Shown here in pieces: positions 46,863 to 58,508 of a stretch of DNA of 64,000 nucleotides. Source of the stretch: Tridacna crocea (lineage: Eukaryota; Mollusca; Bivalvia; Cardiida; Cardiidae); assembly GCA_943736015.1 (NCBI GenBank), contig OX031065.1, forward strand, positions 24,318,427 to 24,382,426, in the 5' to 3' direction. The notes beneath the pieces were generated by a model. It saw only the letters and a list, made by a program, of their open reading frames with translations, did no database searches and was not told where the DNA came from. The translations under genes were made by a program, and so were the position numbers. Numbering within the stretch: position 1 is the first letter of the stretch; each line of letters opens with the position of its first letter.

Positions 46863-47087
46863 CTTATCACCCAACACACCATTTTCAGACCGTCCCAAAT
46901 TCAAAGAAGCTGCAGACGACAACTGAAATATGGCTACTAGAGGGTTGTAAGATACAGACTGCATAGAAAACATTCTAAGAAAAGGTGAAATTGCTCATTT
47001 TGAGCAATTTCGACCTTTCTCACAATGTTTTCGTAAAGCTTTTTCCTTTTTTGTGTTAAAACGAGTATATATGCAGGAAAGGGTTAA
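46859..47087 (+). mobile_element. T1 MITE, second of a joined pair, GAGCAATT stem
   Basis: TTAA both ends. Stem GAAATTGCTC...GAGCAATTTC, the same paired variant as the copy at 5063. Confidence 0.75.
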
Positions 47088-47190
47088 AAGAATTAATCCT
47101 GTATTGCACCGGCTGTTTTGAATCTTTCCAAACTTATTACATGTATCTACACAGAGACAAAAAATTGAGATGCATCACCTTACAAAAATA

Positions 47191-47720
47191 CATCTTCGCA
47201 AGCCAAGGGTTACGATCCTCTACGCTACTATACCCTTGACGGATTGAGCTTTATTTTGACAATCGCATTATACGCATTTTCATTGGTTGCAGCCAGCTCT
47301 AACTGCATCAAATCAAATCGCTCGTAGCATTTCATCTTTGATAAAGATAGAACAGGGTCTCGATAAAAATAGAAGATAAACATGAATACCTCCGTGGATC
47401 ATGTATGCAAGAACTGTTATGATTTATTACCGAAGAAAACGTAGACGAACAATATTTACATAAAGTTTCAATGTGACCAATCAATTTATCAGATGTTTTA
47501 GGCTATATCCCAGCTCCTGACCATGGAATGTCGAAGTACGTTTGTGGCTATTGCTTCATGTTGAATTATTGTAAAGCGGTTTGTAAAACATAAGAAATAT
47601 GATGTAGAGGGAGATAATAAGCAGCATCCGAAAGGGGGAGTGTCGAGGGAATCTCGAAATAGGGCTCGATCCACCAAGGTAAGATCCACGTAGTGATCGT
47701 AACCTTGGCTCGCAAAGATG
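47191..47720. mobile_element. MULE-like non-autonomous DNA transposon, copy 2
   Basis: Same termini as copy 1, with a perfect 9-bp target duplication ACAAAAATA (47182-47190, 47721-47729). 530 bp; differs from copy 1 by about 130 extra internal bases (about 47390-47560). Confidence 0.85.
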
Positions 47721-47999
47721 ACAAAAATATGAAATAAATACAAATGTGACGGACACGTATCTTCCCCACTGCGACCTTGACCTTTGAGCTGGCGACACGA
47801 TTTTCGCACGCAGCACGTTGTCTATCCAAGATGATCACTACTTTTGTGCCCACTTATTTAGAATCGGACCATGCAACTGGAAGTTATTGGCCGGGTATGA
47901 GCAGCGCTGTTTACCACACACGGCCCCCCACTACACACACACAGACACGTGTAACATTATATGACCCCCCCTCCACTGTAATGGTAAAGGCATAGCTAA

Positions 48000-49560
48000 G
48001 AAATGTCTATTCAGAGTCGAAGAGCAATAGCTCGACACAAGCAATAGCCACTTTTCCAACATCTTTTCCTATTGTATCAAAATAGCCCCATTTCAAACAT
48101 TTTTTTCCTATTGTATCAAACAAGATGGACATGATTGCCTTGTTATCGCTCACTTAAGCTTTTTGACCGAACATGACCCATTTTCAATCTCTTTCGGGAT
48201 CTTAGCAAAAATGTTCTTGCAAAATATCATATGTACTGGGCCCGTATTCACCAACCATTCTTAAGAACGTTCTTTGTCTTATTCTCCAGAGTTTTCTACA
48301 TTTGTAAGTAACACAACTTCTGCTTGGCTAAACCGAAAGGTTTAGCCAATCAGAAGTCGTGTTACTTACAAATTTAGAAAACATTGGAGAATAAGTCTAA
48401 GAATATTCTCAAGAATTGTTGGTGAATACGGGCCCTGGACTGAAAATATAGCATCTAGACTGGACACAAGCTTTTTCTAGAATTTGTCTGTGACCAATTC
48501 TTTAGCCCAACATTGCCCTATTTCAAACTGGTGGTAGGTATATTGTCAAGGCAAAATTTCAGGCTTTAGTAATGGACAGAAAATTCGGTCTCTAGAGTGT
48601 AGACTACAATTTTTTTCCAGAGATTTGACTTATTGACCTAGTGTTTAAGGACAATCAACTGAAGTTTTTCGGTAGAAGTCCACTAGATGTTGTTACTTGC
48701 CAAATATGAAAACTACATGTATAACCCTGAGGATTTAGGACAAGAATATTTTTAAAGTTCTCCTTCTTTATCTCTATGTTTAAAGTCCAAGGCCCCACAA
48801 CAGGGGCACAGTTCCACATCAGGGCCATAATTTGAAGTATTTTTGTAGCGGGTCACTAGATGATGCTAGATGCCATATATGAAAGTTCTAGCCCTTATGG
48901 TTTGGGACAAGATTTCAAACGTTTTTTTTTTTTGGTTGCCATGGCAACCAGAGTTCTTCATGGAATTCAAATATTTGAAGTGTTCTGAAAGTGCATCGCC
49001 TAAGGATCATTTCTGTGAAGTTTTATTGCAATCGGTTGGCCGGTTTCAGAAAATATTTTTTTTTTTTTGTGAGAGCTCTAGCCCTTAAGGTTCGGGACAA
49101 GAAGATTGTTAAAGATTTCCTTCTTTATCTCTATGTAAAATCTGTTACCCCACAACAAAGGGCAAATTTCCACACAAGGGCCATCATTTGAAGTATTTCG
49201 GTAGATGTTCACCATGTGATGCTACATGCCAAATATGAAAGCTCTAGCCCTGAGGATTTAGGAAAAGAAGATTTTAAAAGTTTTCCTTCTTAATCTCCAT
49301 GTGAAATCCGAGACCCCACAACAACATAGGGCCTATTTCCACACCAGAGCCATAATTTAAAGTATTTTGGCAGAGGGTCACTAAATGATGCTATGTGCCA
49401 TATATGAAAGCTCTAGCCCTTACACTTGAAAGTTCTTTTCTTTCGGCTGCCATGACAACCAGAGTTCTTCATGGAATTCAAAGTAAATGCTAACGGACAG
49501 ACGGACGGACGCAGGACGATGATCGATAGCAATAGCTCACCCTGAGCACTACGTGCTTTT
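48000..49560 (-). repeat. Long dispersed repeat D5
   Basis: Runs from about AGAGCAATAGCTCGACACAA to GACGGACGGACGCAGG...ATAGCAATAGCTCACCCTGA. The phrases ATGAAAGCTCTAGCCCT, ATGCCATATATGAAAG, GCCATGGCAACCAGAGTTCT and CCCCACAACA recur several times inside it, so it is itself internally repetitive. Split by the foldback at 48236. GGACGGACG plus AGCTCACC ends are typical of a widespread mollusc repeat (from memory). Confidence 0.6.
48236..48437. mobile_element. Foldback element F3, inserted in a dispersed repeat
   Basis: Same arms as 14683-14884 with centre TGGCTAAACCGAAAGGTTTA; it splits the long repeat at 48000-49560. Confidence 0.78.
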
Positions 49561-50534
49561 TAGACAACAAACTTCTACCGTTGAAATTCACGATTTGCGT
49601 CTTCTATTCTTTAATACATACTTAACTTTTGCAACAAAAGGTTGCATACTTCCATATTCAGAAAAAAAGTAGTTGTTATAGACATTAAAGGGAAGTAATA
49701 CTGATAATAAATTCGATTATGACTATTGTTGAACATTTAGTTCTTTGTCGTCCAATGTGAAAATTTGTAAACATGGTTGAAAACGTAGAAGATGAAGAAA
49801 ATATTGGTAACCTTTATTTTCTTTTTTTCGCAAATAAGGATTCTTTAAATCGTTTTTGTCCGATTTTGTTAAATAATATTATTTATAGTGGAAGTAACTA
49901 ATACAGTATAGGTTAACTGGCATAGATTTAGATGAACAATAAGCCCAACGGAAAGAAAGAATCACCCACGCACGTCATTCATTCGCGTCCTGACTGCCGT
50001 AGTGATAACATCGCGTCGTCAGCCGACTCTACAATATTGAATTCTTCTTCTACCGCAATTCAGGTGCAGTGTTTATTTGCATTTTAGGAACAATTTGAAA
50101 ATAATATGAATACTTGTAAAGTACTGCGCTCTAAATAAGAGAAATAGGGAATAATTTATAATCAATTTAATCCGAAAATTCGAAAGTTATATTGCTTTAA
50201 ATTTTCTTCACTGCAGTTTTATATTTACATGTACGAGTGTATTAACTAATCATAATTAAAAAATGACCGCGTTAGTAAATTTCTATAGATCAAATATCTT
50301 CGGTCCAATTATACAGAAATCATAATCTGTTTGTGTGTATCTCGTGGTGATTAGCTTCAAGGACTAGTGAAATATCGGATTTAAGGACGAAGGGTACAAG
50401 AAATTACCTGTGGAAATAGAGTATAATCAGGTGTAGAAGAGCAACGATCTAGTTTGATTTCGTTTTCACCCTTGCTAAACTTTCCTTCTTTTTTAGTTAC
50501 ATCCAATTAAATTTATTAATTACTAATTGTCACC
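49561..50534. other. Sequence upstream of the LINE ORF1, possible LINE 5' UTR in part
   Basis: No coding seen; I cannot locate the LINE 5' end. Confidence 0.3.
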
Positions 50535-50696
50535 ATGAGCAATCTTACCCCCTTCACACCTAACCAAAAGAAGAGGACCTACTCGGATGTAACGAATTCG
50601 TCTTCTTCATCGAGTGGATCTCCGGATCCGAAACAGTTAATCATAGACACGTCCACTGATTCTTTTAAATCTTACCTGACCTCGACTTCTCCCTAG
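50535..50696 (+). pseudogene. LINE ORF1 N-terminal fragment
   Basis: An ATG in a good context (CACCATGA) opens 53 codons: MSNLTPFTPNQKKRTYSDV, a Ser run, then a TAG after LTSTSP. Low-complexity, Lys/Ser/Pro-rich starts like this are usual for LINE ORF1. Frame-shifted coding-like sequence continues to about 51060. Confidence 0.55.
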
Positions 50697-51283
50697 GAAA
50701 CTGTCATAAAGAGTTCTCCCGTGGAGGCCGACCAAACAACAGAGCTGGTGGACTGGGATGATGAACAGAATGAAAATTGAACTCCGGTTACAACAAGAAG
50801 ATGAGAGTCCAGATCCGTCTCACGGAACCACCCAAGGATCATTCTCCCGTGTGGCTTACCGTGACCTTGTTCATCGTTGGAGTGACTAGGGTTCCAATTG
50901 GAAAACTGGGGCATTTAATTGGTGCATTATTAACCGATTTTGGTCTAAATTGTCTAAAAGAACCTAGTGATGTAAACAAGGTGAAACAGAGCCCCAGATT
51001 AAAAATCAGGAAAGATAAACTGAGAGAGCTTGAAAATGCTAGTTTCGAAAAATTTGATCTGTAAGTTCAGCAGAACAAACCCGTAATGGGAAAAGGAATT
51101 CTTTAAATACATGATGTTCAAGAATTGTAAGAAATCAAAGAAAAGTTAGAAAAAATAAAAGAGTTTTAAAAGTAACAAAAGGCCGTTATAACAGAACTTT
51201 GGTTGTAACTTTCGGAGCCCAAAAATTGCCAGGTCAACATTATTGGCTGCCCGGTTTTATCGGCTCTAAAATAAGTTTATCGA

Positions 51284-51440
51284 TGCAATATATGTTAAGG
51301 CTTTGGTCATGTGAAATCCGTCTGTAACAACCAATTAAAATGCCCATTGCGATGAAAATCACCCTGAAAGTGAGTGCAAATCTCAAACAAAGATGTGTTC
51401 GAACTATGAAGGTCAGCACAGTGCTGCATATAACGTTTGT
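51284..51440 (+). pseudogene. LINE ORF1 zinc-knuckle array (three CCHC motifs, damaged)
   Basis: Knuckle 1 at 51284-51325 reads C-N-I-C-stop-G-F-G-H-V-K-S-V-C, with TAA in place of a sense codon. Knuckle 2 reads C-P-L-(C)-D-E-N-H-P-E-S-E-C after a 2-base loss that removes the second Cys. Knuckle 3 reads C-S-N-Y-E-G-Q-H-S-A-A-Y-N-V-C with the second Cys changed to Tyr. The spacings CX2CX4HX4C, CX2CX3HX4C and CX2CX3HX6C are those of Jockey-superfamily gag-like proteins. Confidence 0.75.
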
Positions 51441-52204
51441 TCGGCGTATACAAAATATTCAAATAAAATTTAAAAAATATGAACTCTATAACTATAGGAA
51501 ATCATGTGAAGAAATTTAATTCAGTGGGTATTGAACCACTGCATTGCATACCAGTGACAAAAGATATAAATACTCAAAGTTGAAAGCAAACTGCAAAAAT
51601 TCTAGTCGGAAAAATAAAAACGAAATATTTTCGGTACTAAATGAGAAATTCATATAAAGCCAGAGAACTCAATAATGAACAGAAATACCACCATAATGAA
51701 ATTCAAAATTCAGGTAAACAAAGGGTGGTGTCTCAAAAGGCAGAGGTGAATATAGGGCACAGAACAATCACCGCAGGGATTATCCTGCCTGGTATAATCA
51801 CAAAGAACGACCATGACAGCGCCCTGCTGTGAATGGTCCAAGTCTCTGCTCATATGGTCGATGGCATACGGTCAGCCATGATAGATCTAGATATGCCAGA
51901 CACCCTTTTACCGGTCAGGGCTATCACTGCATCCAAGATACTTGGTATAAAGAAAATGACGAACTCTTTAACGTGAGTGGATATCAAACATCAATCAATA
52001 AAACAAGACAATTACGGTAAAGGTCAAAGGGGTGTTTTGTGCATGTACGTATGTTAATAATTACATTCAATTCATTGAAAAATTACACATATTTTACAGC
52101 TGGAGTAGAGCTCTGTGCCAACGAAAAGATTGATGTGTATAATATTCATGTAACTGAGAAGAAAATAATTTCAAGGACCAACTCCAATTTTCATTCGAAG
52201 ATTT

Positions 52205-52365
52205 AAATAACTCAATAATAATAATAATAGGTTACTTTAATCTTATGCGCCTAATTTGGAATCCTCCAGGTGATATTAGATGTGACGGCGAGTCGGAAGC
52301 CGTTCTTGAGTTTCTATGTGAAATACGATTAAATATACTGAATGAGGAAAAAGTCCAAATAAAGA
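52205..52365 (+). pseudogene. LINE ORF2 endonuclease fragment
   Basis: Reads IIIIIGYFNLMRLIWNPPGD and then ESEAVLEFLCEIRLNILNEE. It aligns by eye to the GDFNxHHxxW...GxxLxxFLxxNxLxxLN block of AP endonucleases of Jockey-type LINEs, with the catalytic D of GDFN changed to Y. Confidence 0.6.
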
Positions 52366-52679
52366 AAGAGAAAGTGCATTAATTTAGGGCTAGGTGTCTG
52401 CTAAATTACAGCCCTTTAGTGAGTTTAACGTGATAGAAGATTGATTTGGAAGTGACCATTTGCCTTTAAATGTAAATGTCACATTCCGGAGACATTGCGC
52501 TATCAAGCAAACCGAATCGAGGTGGAAATTTAGAAGGGCTTCTGTGGAAAACTAGGATAATTTCAAAAAGTTTTGTAAGGCAGAAATTGAAACTGGTAGA
52601 GATATGCACATAATCACAAAATCACAAACTCTAAACAAAGGGCTTCCGCATTAGTTAAACACTATGAGAAAATCAGCAT

Positions 52680-53545
52680 TGACGATGGTTATAATAATTT
52701 TTTTATTAAGCAGAAAATTATCACCAACATTACAGTTCAGAACCAGAATTTTGAGCAAAGACTTAATTTATCATATAACGTAGATTTCAATATGTATGAG
52801 TTAAATCCAGCATAAAATAATTGCAAAACCGGTGCTCCAGGTTATGACGGAATTCACAATTCGGTCCCTAGCAACCTACCCGACTCGGCTAAAGCAGAAC
52901 TAATACAGCTGTTTCATGATTTGTGGAAACTAGGTAAAAGTCCAGACGGCGGGCATGAGGCTAAAATTATACCTTTCTTAAAATCGATAAAGCGAAGCAT
53001 GACCCAGCCTCGTACAGACCCATTTCCTTAACATCACCCTTTACAAAGGTTATTAAAAAAATGATTAAACCTAGATTATGTAAACATTTAGGCAAAAATA
53101 ATTTATCATCAAAATATCAATAAGGTTGCAGAACATGGCACTCGTGCGACGACAATTTAACAAGACTGGACTCGGATATGAGACGAGCCCAAAAAAGCAA
53201 GCAGTATCTCCTTTTTTCCTTGATCTTAAGTCAGCATTTGATAAGCTATGGACATCAGGTGCAATACTGTACTTGAAAAAAAAGATAGGCATAAGGGGCA
53301 GACTATTAAATTGGATAAAAGATTTTCTAGAATATAGAAAAGTTTAAGTTAAATATCAGGGAACGGTTTCTGAAACTGTAAAAACCAAAAACGGATGCCC
53401 ACAGGGAAGTGTTGTCTCACCAATCATGTTTTCTTCACTTGTGAATTCTTTCATCGAGCCAATCCTCAGACTCTTTGGGTCTAGCCTGAAAATCCACAGC
53501 TTGGAGTTAAGGAAGCATAATATACATGCAACTCCCATCAAATCA
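52680..53545 (+). pseudogene. LINE ORF2 reverse transcriptase fragment
   Basis: Successive frames give TGAPGYDGIHNSVPSNLPDS, then FFLDLKSAFDKLW (motif A with its catalytic Asp), GIRGRLLNWIKDFLEYRKV, and KNGCPQGSVVSPIMFSSLVN (motif B). At least three frameshifts or stops interrupt it. It ends shortly after motif B with no YxDD, so it cannot be active. Confidence 0.78.
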
Positions 53546-53832
53546 GAAACCAACCCTTTTCGATAAATCTGAAATATATTTTAACGTGACGATTTGTTGC
53601 ATCCTGGGGTTTATACGTGATATGCCTAGAGCACGGAGGGACCTTAAAAAAAACTACAAAGCAATCAATCAACGAAAAGAAAATGTATTCATTCATGAAT
53701 TGTCATAATGTTACATTGCTGAAATAAGAAAGGTGTCTAATTTTGTCTTACGATTTTTAAAATATCAAATGTAGATCAAAACTTGACTTCTATCTTTGAA
53801 TGGGTAAATTACCCCCATTTTCTGTTTTATCA

Positions 53833-54318
53833 CCCCTTCACACCAAACTCGTTCTCATTCCGTTCCGAAAGACTTTAACTATGTTCAGACGGAGCAGACG
53901 TATTAGTAACCTTCTACTATCTGTTTACGAACTAAATGGATGGGTTAGGAGGGGAAGGTGTTCCAGAACTTTGAACCTGCTCAAAATTTCTTGCCGTCTA
54001 TCCCGTCCTGTAGTTAGACGCAGTGACAATGAACTTAAAACGAGATAGACATACCATAAACGAAAATGTCGTGCTTCGATCCTAATGAAGACGCGGTGCA
54101 GTCAGGCATCAATTAACACTGCGTTTTCGTATTACCGAAATTTCACGACCGCAGCCCGTTTTACGATTTCGTTGACCGGGGTAAGAACAGGTTTGGTGAG
54201 ACTAGGGTTTCAGGCATTATCAGGCTTAGGCAACATGTTCTATCCCGACCGCGACCCGTTTTCCGATAATGTCTGGACGGGTTAAGACGTTCTAAGATCT
54301 AGTTTGGTGTGACAGGGG
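53833..54318. mobile_element. Short inverted-repeat element
   Basis: CCCCTTCACACCAAACT at left and AGTTTGGTGTGACAGGGG at right are inverted over about 17 bases. The interior is CG-richer than its surroundings. I see no clear target duplication, so the exact ends are uncertain. Confidence 0.5.
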
Positions 54319-54499
54319 CTTGTTGAACAGGTGTTGTACAGCTGTTGAAAAAAAAAAAAAAAAAAATGGAGAAGTATTGATCTACTGGTAGCTGTTTCTT
54401 CCTTTTTTCCCCAGAATTTATTTGTTTTTAATCATTTTAAGAAGAATCCCTTCAATCAGTATGGCCCGGCCGGTGTAATGCAGAGAGATAACCCTCCCA

Positions 54500-54660
54500 T
54501 ACAAAATGACCCGAGTCATTATTCTACGTAGACAAATGGACCCAGAGGTCATTTCACTTCGTAGAGGAATGTCCCTGGTCTTAATTCTACGTAGAGAAAT
54601 GACCCTCTGGCAAGGGTCATTCCTCTACGTAGATAAATGACCCATGGGTCGGTCATTTCT
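54500..54660. repeat. Cluster of TCTACGTAGA palindromes
   Basis: TCTACGTAGA or close variants occur at about 54523, 54558, 54589 and 54623, each beside AAATGACCC or its inverse GGGTCATT. The block is a set of nested short inverted repeats with no coding. Confidence 0.7.
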
Positions 54661-54785
54661 CTGCATTTTAGATGGCCAGTCATGGGGATCGAATCGATAC
54701 CCTCATGTGACTCGAAATATCACGTTCACGAGTCCGTTCACGAGTCCTATATACACTACCTACTGAGCTCTGTGGGCTGGTCGAT
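54650..54785 (-). mobile_element. tRNA-derived SINE head
   Basis: On the minus strand GAGCTCAGTAGG (54770-54759) and GATTCGATCCC (54695-54685) resemble A and B boxes at a spacing longer than in a tRNA. Confidence 0.5.
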
Positions 54786-54853
54786 TACAATTAGTTTGAT
54801 TGTTTGCGTTTAGTTATCATTTTTATCATTGCCCCCTGACGGGTGCTAGTATT

Positions 54854-57530
54854 CACTGTATGGAAACTCTGTACGGGAAATTTCTTCGGTGAATTCAAGA
54901 TGGCGGATACGTGTTATTGACAAAGTAAGTGTCGTTTAATTTTGGTCCAAACTTGTTTCAAATCGCACCCCCTATAACGAGTAAGGTACCAATCTAAAGA
55001 GCTTTGATTGAAAAATCAGGCGATAGTAGCTTATGAGAAAACGGGAGTGCCTCTTGTCTGTAATCCCGCGCTAAACATGATGTTTTGATGAAGTTGAAAA
55101 ACTAAGCGGGAGACCGGAAGAAAACTGGCTTTATTTCATCGAATAGAAAGCAAATGAAAAAAGAATGTACCTCGATCGGTGGGGAAATGTCATATTCTTA
55201 CAACTGTACCAAAATACTTTGCTTATATTTACTGATTTAGCTGTTATAAAGTTTTGAAATTTTGCATGGTGTACTCTTCGGTGCAAACCGAAACTAAACT
55301 ACTGTACGGTTGGGTGATTGGAATTTCTGTACGCTTCGGTAACAAATATGAAGTCAAAAATCTGTATGCTTCAGTGAAAACAATTAAGGGAGGAAAAAAA
55401 GAAATGTACGAACAACCTACATGGGTCATTTACTTGATGTTTTTATGTTGAACTCAAAGAAACGTGATGTATAAATCCCCAACTTCGTACACTAAACGTG
55501 ACGGCTCGTTATTGAGAAGTGCAGAGCAACATGAACAGAAGCATCTTGTATACATATATATAGGCCTTAAAATAAAAATAATAAACTTAAGGTTTTTGTC
55601 TTGGTCTGACACCAAAAAATGTAGAAGCCATCCAAAGTATAAATTGCAAAGACGCATTATGTGAAAAGCGAAATATAGAACCGTACCTCCTCTATCATCA
55701 TTTATTGATCAGGGGTCCTCCGTGGCGTAGTAGGTAATGCAGATTTTTAGTAACTTTTTGTGGATTGTGTTGGTTAGAATTCCACAAAGAACACTGGTTA
55801 TGTTTGTATGTCTGTTGGCGACGCATTTTTAGAGCCCAAGCTCAGTGCTGGTGAACAGTTGAAGCACTTTCAGAGCAAACTTTGTGTTGATCGGACCAGA
55901 ACCAGTTGGAAAGTCATAGAAAGCCCGTATCAAACAATGACACATCTCTGAGCTTTGGCTTGACTTTTCAAACACTAAGAACCGGCAGTGAAAAATGCAA
56001 TAAAAAACTCCTTTGTGCACTGCCTCGTAGCTATAGCTCTTTTTTAATATACATTAATATTGCCTAGTCAGTAGTGATCATTTGTTATTCTTTATACCTT
56101 AAGAGACCTTTTAAAAAGGATAATCGTGTGCCTGTTGTTAAATTCACATTTAAGAGTTTCGCTTTAGCATGATTATGCGTTTTTTCATTGATTGAAACCA
56201 TCAATTTTCATACATTGATAGAAATGAGAAATTCAGCCTAGAAGAACCATGGCTCTCTTTTCATTTAGGGAAAAAAAAAACATTAATTTCGACCTTAATT
56301 TTCAAAGTATCAGATCCTTTGACTAGAAACTCTGAATGATATACAACACACCCAGGCAACTCTGTCTTCATTACATCATTTTCTGAATTACGTCCCCTTT
56401 ATATCTTGTTTATTTTGTAAGCATTTCCAAGGGACATTGTCTTTATTCTGTAGCTTTCATTTTAAAGCTTTTAATTTATAAACTCCCACTTTTATGTTTC
56501 GGTTACACGGATGAGGAACTACTTTGGTGATTTTTTTCTTCTTCTGTTTTCAGTGTTCTACTACAGAATCATATACATGGAACTTAAAAATTGTTTGTTA
56601 CATTCTGTTAATAACATATTTTTATTTTGTTACACTCCGGTATTTAGTATACCCGAATAAAAGGTCTTGATCGAGCTCATCTGAATACGTTGATACATTG
56701 TAGTTTTATCTGGGGATAAGTTTTTTTTTTAATTCACACTCATTTTAAACACTATTTTAAAATGACTCATACTTTTCCTTTAGAAAATAGGAATAACAAA
56801 GAAATCTCTATCAAATCCTTACAAAGCCAGGAAACCCTGGCGTGACTCATTTTTGAGGCATTATACAGTTTTAACATAAGAAACAAGATATAGAGTAAAT
56901 GACACAACTAGGGTTCATTTACATGTACTTGTATTAGGAATTCTCGCTGTGCGAGAAATACATGTAACAAGTAGAGTGTTGTAGCATTTTTCTCCTTTAA
57001 TCATTCTCACCGAAGCGTACAGACTTTTGACTATATATTTGTTACCGAAGCGTACAGAAATTCCAATCACCCAACCGTACAGTGGTTTAGTTTCGGTTTG
57101 CACCGAAGAGTACACCATGCAAAATTTCAAAACTTTATAACAGCTAAATCAGTAAATATAAGCAAAATATTTTGGTACAGTTGTAAGAATATGACACTTC
57201 CCCACCGATCGAGGTACATTCTTTTTTCATTAGCTTTCTATTCGATTAAATAAAGCCAGTTTTCTTCCGGTCTCCCGCTTAGTTTTTCAACTTCATCAAA
57301 ACATCATGTTCAGCGCGGGATTACAGACAAAAGGTACTCCCGTTTTCTCATAAGCTACTATCGCCTGATTTTTCAATCAAAGCTCTTTAGATTGGTACCT
57401 TACTCGTTGTAGGGGATGCAATTTGAAACAAGTTTGGACCAAAATTAAACGACACTTACTTTGTCAATAACACGTGTCCGCCATCTTGAATTCACCGAAG
57501 AAATTCCCCGTACAGAGTTTCCATACAGTG
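54854..57530. mobile_element. 2.68 kb element with 550-bp terminal inverted repeats and 5-bp TSD
   Basis: Left terminus CACTGTATGGAAACTCTGTA; right terminus is its reverse complement TACAGAGTTTCCATACAGTG. The repeats run 54854-55402 and 56985-57530 with few differences. Flanked by a perfect GTATT duplication (54849-54853, 57531-57535). The 1.6 kb centre has no transposase and carries a tRNA-SINE head, so it is non-autonomous. CACTG termini and a 5-bp duplication suggest Transib/RAG-like or a CMC relative; this is inference. A 40-residue reading frame occurs in both repeats only because they are repeats. Confidence 0.85.
55712..55800 (+). mobile_element. tRNA-derived SINE head inside the long-TIR element
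   Basis: TGGCGTAGTAGG (55723-55734) fits the A box exactly and GGTTAGAATTCC (55772-55783) is one base from a B box. The cloverleaf is not intact, so I call a SINE head rather than a tRNA gene. Confidence 0.55.
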
Positions 57531-57540
57531 GTATTGTTGC

Positions 57541-58350
57541 AGGGTATAATGCAAGTACAGTACGAAACCCATCTTAAAAACTACGCCTAGTTCTTTTACA
57601 TGCTTGGTGTACAGTATCTTTACACAGGACGTCGGTCTAATGTCTCACCCGAAAGACTAGTAATTTTAGATACTAAATATGCATCGATCAAAATTTTATA
57701 ACGTTATGCTATTTGTTATTATATTGGGCTTACATATTTGCGCATGACTAGTAAAAAAAAATCAGACATTTTTTTCAAAAGTTTCCTTGTTTCATTTTTT
57801 TTATCATTTTATCATGAAATATGATTGCGAAGAAAATTTAGGGTTAGACAGGATAACATCATCGTCTTCAAATATTGTTTTAATGTAATTTTTAGTACAG
57901 TGAGTTAACTTCATATTGATCACCAATAAAGCTGCTTGTATCGATTTCTCACATACATGTATTTTAGTTGTGGATTTTTCAATCTAGATAGTCTGTATAC
58001 TATACAATAAAATGTTCTGCATGTAAGGTTCATCACAAAAATTTTAAGCAATATGAGATTTTGTTTTTAGTACATTCTTATTCCAAACCATTTGTTCCAA
58101 ACCATTTGGCATAGAACTGTAATTTAAGGTATGGAACATGCTATCTGGGACCTCTACCAAGAAAGTTCAAATTATTGCCCCGGGGTCAAAAATTGGTCCC
58201 ACAAAGGTTGATATTTTGTCACAATTTTTCGGCTGTGAACGATTTAGGGCCGTTCTGGCACTTTTATTTTGAAGATATTTTATTAATGTTTAAACGATCT
58301 GGCTAAATACTTCTTTTTAATGCATCTGTATATAATTCCTGTTTTCTTTT
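57541..58350. other. Region upstream of gene 2
   Basis: AT-rich, nothing recognised. A 5' UTR exon or promoter of gene 2 may be here or further upstream. Confidence 0.3.
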
Positions 58351-58364
58351 ACCAGGCTTCAAGC

Positions 58365-58508
58365 ATGCAGATACGTTGGCGTGTGATAGCAGAATTGCTT
58401 GTGGCGACAGCACTCTTGTTACTCTTTCTGTACAAAACCATTCACACCGAGGTTCAAGCCCTAGGTTCCACACAAATGTCACAGCTTCGCGGCGTATTAA
58501 AGAATCAG
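58365..58508 (+). CDS. METTL24-like gene 2, coding exon 1
   Basis: Encodes MQIRWRVIAELLVATALLLL and then HTEVQALGSTQMSQL. Basic tail, membrane anchor, stem. The acceptor TTTTCTTTTACCAG ends at 58354 and the donor is CAG/GTAATA, the same junction as gene 1. Confidence 0.8.

Larger units (their letters stand above)
50535..53545 (+). mobile_element. Broken Jockey/CR1-type non-LTR retrotransposon (LINE)
   Basis: In order along the + strand: a Ser-rich ORF1 start, a three-knuckle gag-like zinc region, the C-terminal part of an AP-type endonuclease, and reverse transcriptase up to the GCPQGS motif. All are interrupted by stops and frameshifts, and the region after motif B, including the YxDD active site, is missing. 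This order is that of ORF1 plus ORF2 in the Jockey/CR1 superfamily. I see no poly-A or repeat tail and no clear target duplication. An inactive fossil. Confidence 0.8.

Noticed and set aside
55723..55783. Intact tRNA gene
   Set aside because: A and B boxes are present but spacing and arms do not give a cloverleaf.
55254..57130. Nearly identical frames starting MKFCMVYSSVQTETK in the long-TIR element
   Set aside because: They occur once in each terminal inverted repeat, on opposite strands, and diverge at the repeat edge; a by-product of the repeat.
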